From Candidatus Competibacteraceae bacterium (GTDB lineage Bacteria > Pseudomonadota > Gammaproteobacteria > Competibacterales > Competibacteraceae): 8,901 nucleotides of DNA. This document shows, piece after piece, positions 7,822-8,901 of this stretch. The translations under genes were made by a program, and so were the position numbers. Under the pieces are notes generated by a model, which made no database searches, was not told the DNA's origin, and saw only the letters and a program-made list of their open reading frames with translations. How positions within the stretch are numbered: the first letter of the stretch is position 1; the number at the start of each line of letters is the position of its first letter. The stretch lies in NCBI GenBank assembly GCA_020445045.1, contig JAGRHI010000247.1:1-8901 (forward strand). The letters run 5' to 3'.

Positions 7822-7932
7822 TTAAAAATCAAATAGATGATGAATATCGGGAACTGCCGACATTCGGTGGATCTTGTCCCGCGCCATCAAAATAACGATC
7901 CAAAAACAACATGATCGGGATATTCTGTTCAT
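7822..7932 (-). CDS. Possible small protein or leader peptide, 36 residues, unrecognised
   Basis: An ATG at 7932 opens 36 codons ending in TAA at 7822-7824. GAGGT lies upstream with 6 bases between it and the ATG, a better ribosome binding site than that of the adaptor gene downstream. The peptide begins MNRISRSCC and has a short hydrophobic run (CCFWIVILM, about residues 8-16), then a mixed, histidine-containing tail ending HHLFDF. It is too short for a confident membrane-helix or family call, and I recognise no homologue. It sits between a possible minus-strand extended -10 element (8014-8022) and a minus-strand terminator-like hairpin (7719-7761), which is the main reason for listing it. 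Chance is a serious alternative. Confidence 0.22.
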   Translation of the reverse strand: MNRISRSCCFWIVILMARDKIHRMSAVPDIHHLFDF

Positions 7933-8012
7933 GCTGGCACCTCATTGAATGGCTGGGATCAAATCAAAGCTTGCTTCGTTGCCGTGGCCTGCTGGTGACT
8001 CGCCAGGCATGC

Positions 8013-8025
8013 TATTGTAACAATA
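8013..8025. promoter_or_regulatory. 13-bp palindrome TATTGTAACAATA with candidate promoter elements
   Basis: TATTGT and ACAATA are reverse complements around a central A. Read on the minus strand the site contains TGTTACAAT (8022-8014), an extended -10 form (TGn then TACAAT, five of six to consensus), which would start transcription near 8007 toward the terminator at 7761-7719. Read on the plus strand the overlapping TAAAAT at 8024-8029 could be the -10 for the NnrU-family gene, about 73 bases before its ATG. Neither direction has a good -35 hexamer. A symmetrical A+T-rich site between divergent units could also be an operator. Confidence 0.3.
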
Positions 8026-8101
8026 AAATACCATTAATGAGGCGACGATCATTACGGTTGTCGGCCAGCGCCACCCTGAACCATGTATCGAGGACGGACG
8101 G

Positions 8102-8677
8102 ATGAGTATATTGTTACTTGGGTTGATCATCTTTTTCGCCGTGCATTCCATATCGATGGTGAATGCACCATGGCGGGACCGCCAAGCGGCGAAACTGGGC
8201 GAGGGGTCGTGGCAAGCCGCCTATTCGCTGGTGGCCCTGATCGGATTCGGGCTGATCGTCTGGGGTTACGGGTTGGCGCGCCACGATCCGGTGGTTCTCT
8301 ACTGGCCACCCACCTGGTTGCGCCATCTGGCGCTGCTGCTGCTGGTTCCGGTCTTTCCGCTGCTGCTTGCCGCCTACCTGCCCGGACGCATCCAAACCAC
8401 CGTCAAGCATCCCATGCTAGCGGCCATCAAGCTTTGGGCCGTTGCCCACCTGCTGGCCAACGGCATGCTGGCCGATGTGTTGCTGTTCGGGGCGTTCCTG
8501 GTCTGGGCGGTCGTGGATCGCATCTCGTTGAAGCGCCGCGCGCCGCGGCCGGTTCCCGGCGCGCCGCCCTCCAAGGTGAATGACCTGATCGCCGTGGTCG
8601 GTGGCTTGGCGCTCTACGTCGCTTTCGTCCTCTGGTTGCACCTTTGGCTGATCGGCGTCTCGCCCATCGCGCGCTGA
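8102..8677 (+). CDS. NnrU family membrane protein
   Basis: An integral inner-membrane protein of the NnrU family, named from a gene linked to nitric oxide and nitrite metabolism in denitrifiers and related to the haem-containing carotenoid isomerase Z-ISO of plants. The 191 residues are a normal length. Hydrophobic segments lie near 2-19, 40-57, 73-94, 105-140 (probably two helices) and 160-187. Family landmarks are FAVHSISMVNAPWRDR near 12-27, with H15 and the conserved N-terminal arginine, and the block HPMLAAIKLWAVAHLLANG at 103-121, with H103 and H116. H75 and H180 are further membrane histidines. Conserved histidines bind haem in Z-ISO; the same role here is inferred. The ATG at 8102 has GAGGA (8090-8094) 7 bases upstream. 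No denitrification gene is adjacent, so a role in nitrogen oxide metabolism is not supported by context. The gene converges with the DUF1269 gene 39 bases away. Confidence 0.9.
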   Translation: MSILLLGLIIFFAVHSISMVNAPWRDRQAAKLGEGSWQAAYSLVALIGFGLIVWGYGLARHDPVVLYWPPTWLRHLALLLLVPVFPLLLAAYLPGRIQTTVKHPMLAAIKLWAVAHLLANGMLADVLLFGAFLVWAVVDRISLKRRAPRPVPGAPPSKVNDLIAVVGGLALYVAFVLWLHLWLIGVSPIAR

Positions 8678-8708
8678 GGCTCTCGTCGCACCGACCGTCG
8701 GCGATTCG

Positions 8709-8733
8709 TCCCCGCCTTATGGAAACGCGGGGA
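8709..8733. terminator. 7-bp hairpin at the convergent 3' ends
   Basis: TCCCCGC (8709-8715) pairs perfectly with GCGGGGA (8727-8733) across an 11-base loop. It sits between the convergent NnrU-family and DUF1269 genes and spans the TAA stop of the latter (8719-8717). Position and symmetry suit a bidirectional terminator, but neither side has a T run, so Rho-independent function is doubtful. Confidence 0.3.
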
Positions 8734-8901
8734 TGGTCGGTTCCGTGCCTTCGGGGTGCGCCTCCGGGTGGTGGGTCGACACCAGCTCGGTGATGTGCGC
8801 CACTTGGCCGCGCGGCACGTCGATCATCATGAGCAGTTCGCCGCGCTCGATCGCCGCCTCGAAATGTTTTAGCCGAGAATTGTCCACGCTCAGCCCCACC
8901 A
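8717..8901 (-). CDS. DUF1269 family protein, C-terminal fragment (cut by window edge)
   Basis: The minus-strand frame is open from the window edge to a TAA at 8719-8717, giving the last 61 or so residues of a larger protein. The sequence runs VGLSVDNSRLKHFEAAIERGELLMMIDVP and ends HHPEAHPEGTEPTIPAFP, a tail characteristic of proteobacterial DUF1269 proteins. From knowledge of the family, these are about 160-180 residues long, with a glycine-rich hydrophobic stretch before this tail; their function is not established. The GTG at 8899 is read as an internal valine, not a start, since the family has more sequence before it. The gene converges with the NnrU-family gene, and its stop codon lies within a small hairpin. 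Confidence 0.82.
   Translation of the reverse strand, partial: VGLSVDNSRLKHFEAAIERGELLMMIDVPRGQVAHITELVSTHHPEAHPEGTEPTIPAFP

Larger units (their letters stand above)
7350..8101. other. 752-base divergent intergenic region between the efflux operon and the NnrU-family gene
   Basis: No open frame here resembles a known protein, and the several frames of 60-90 codons overlap each other on both strands in the way chance frames do. The part next to the adaptor (7350-7718) is GC-rich like the genes. It has a short tandem repeat, GGAT three times then GGG (7643-7657), and no convincing promoter. From about 7770 to 8040 the sequence becomes visibly A+T-rich. This part holds a minus-strand hairpin with T run (7719-7761), a 6-bp stem TGATTG/CAATCA (7781-7799), a small minus-strand frame (7822-7932) and a palindrome (8013-8025). 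The promoters for the outward-facing adaptor operon and the NnrU-family gene are expected here. Confidence 0.7.

Noticed and set aside
7911..8105. 64-codon plus-strand frame overlapping the NnrU-family start by ATGA
   Set aside because: The overlap would suit translational coupling, but there is no ribosome binding site before 7911 and the peptide has no recognisable character.
7942..8151. 69-codon minus-strand frame overlapping the start of the NnrU-family gene
   Set aside because: It is antisense to a well-supported start and shows no family features.

Overview
The window reads as ordinary chromosome from a GC-rich proteobacterium, most likely a gammaproteobacterium. This rests on gene content: a low-specificity threonine aldolase of the pseudomonad type, an NnrU-family protein, and the tail of a DUF1269 protein ending in the TIPAFP-type motif. 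The genus cannot be read from the sequence. No insertion sequence, phage gene, CRISPR array, tRNA or rRNA is visible.

Layout. From 1 to 7349 every gene is on the minus strand. In transcription order they are an HlyD-type periplasmic adaptor (7349-6072), an RND inner-membrane permease (6066-2917), a low-specificity L-threonine aldolase (2764-1709) and ovoA, the 5-histidylcysteine sulfoxide synthase of ovothiol biosynthesis (1468 to beyond position 1, so only its N-terminal 489 residues are present). Adaptor and permease are 5 bases apart and form a clear two-gene efflux operon; the outer-membrane channel must come from elsewhere. The aldolase follows after 152 bases and ovoA after a further 240, each with its own ribosome binding site. 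They may be separately transcribed, and no functional link to the pump is evident.

From 7350 to 8101 lies a 752-base region without a recognisable protein gene. Its centre (about 7770-8040) is visibly A+T-rich and holds the least explained signals in the window. Read on the minus strand these are a palindrome containing an extended -10 promoter motif (8013-8025), a 36-codon open frame with a well-placed Shine-Dalgarno (7932-7822), and a strong hairpin followed by five T (7761-7719). Together they suggest a small transcript of about 290 nt, or a leader and attenuator ahead of the efflux operon. This is a hypothesis from sequence only.

On the right, an NnrU-family membrane protein (8102-8677, plus strand) converges with the C-terminal end of a DUF1269 protein that enters from beyond position 8901 on the minus strand. 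The window is mostly well-known families. The intergenic element is the only candidate for something undescribed.
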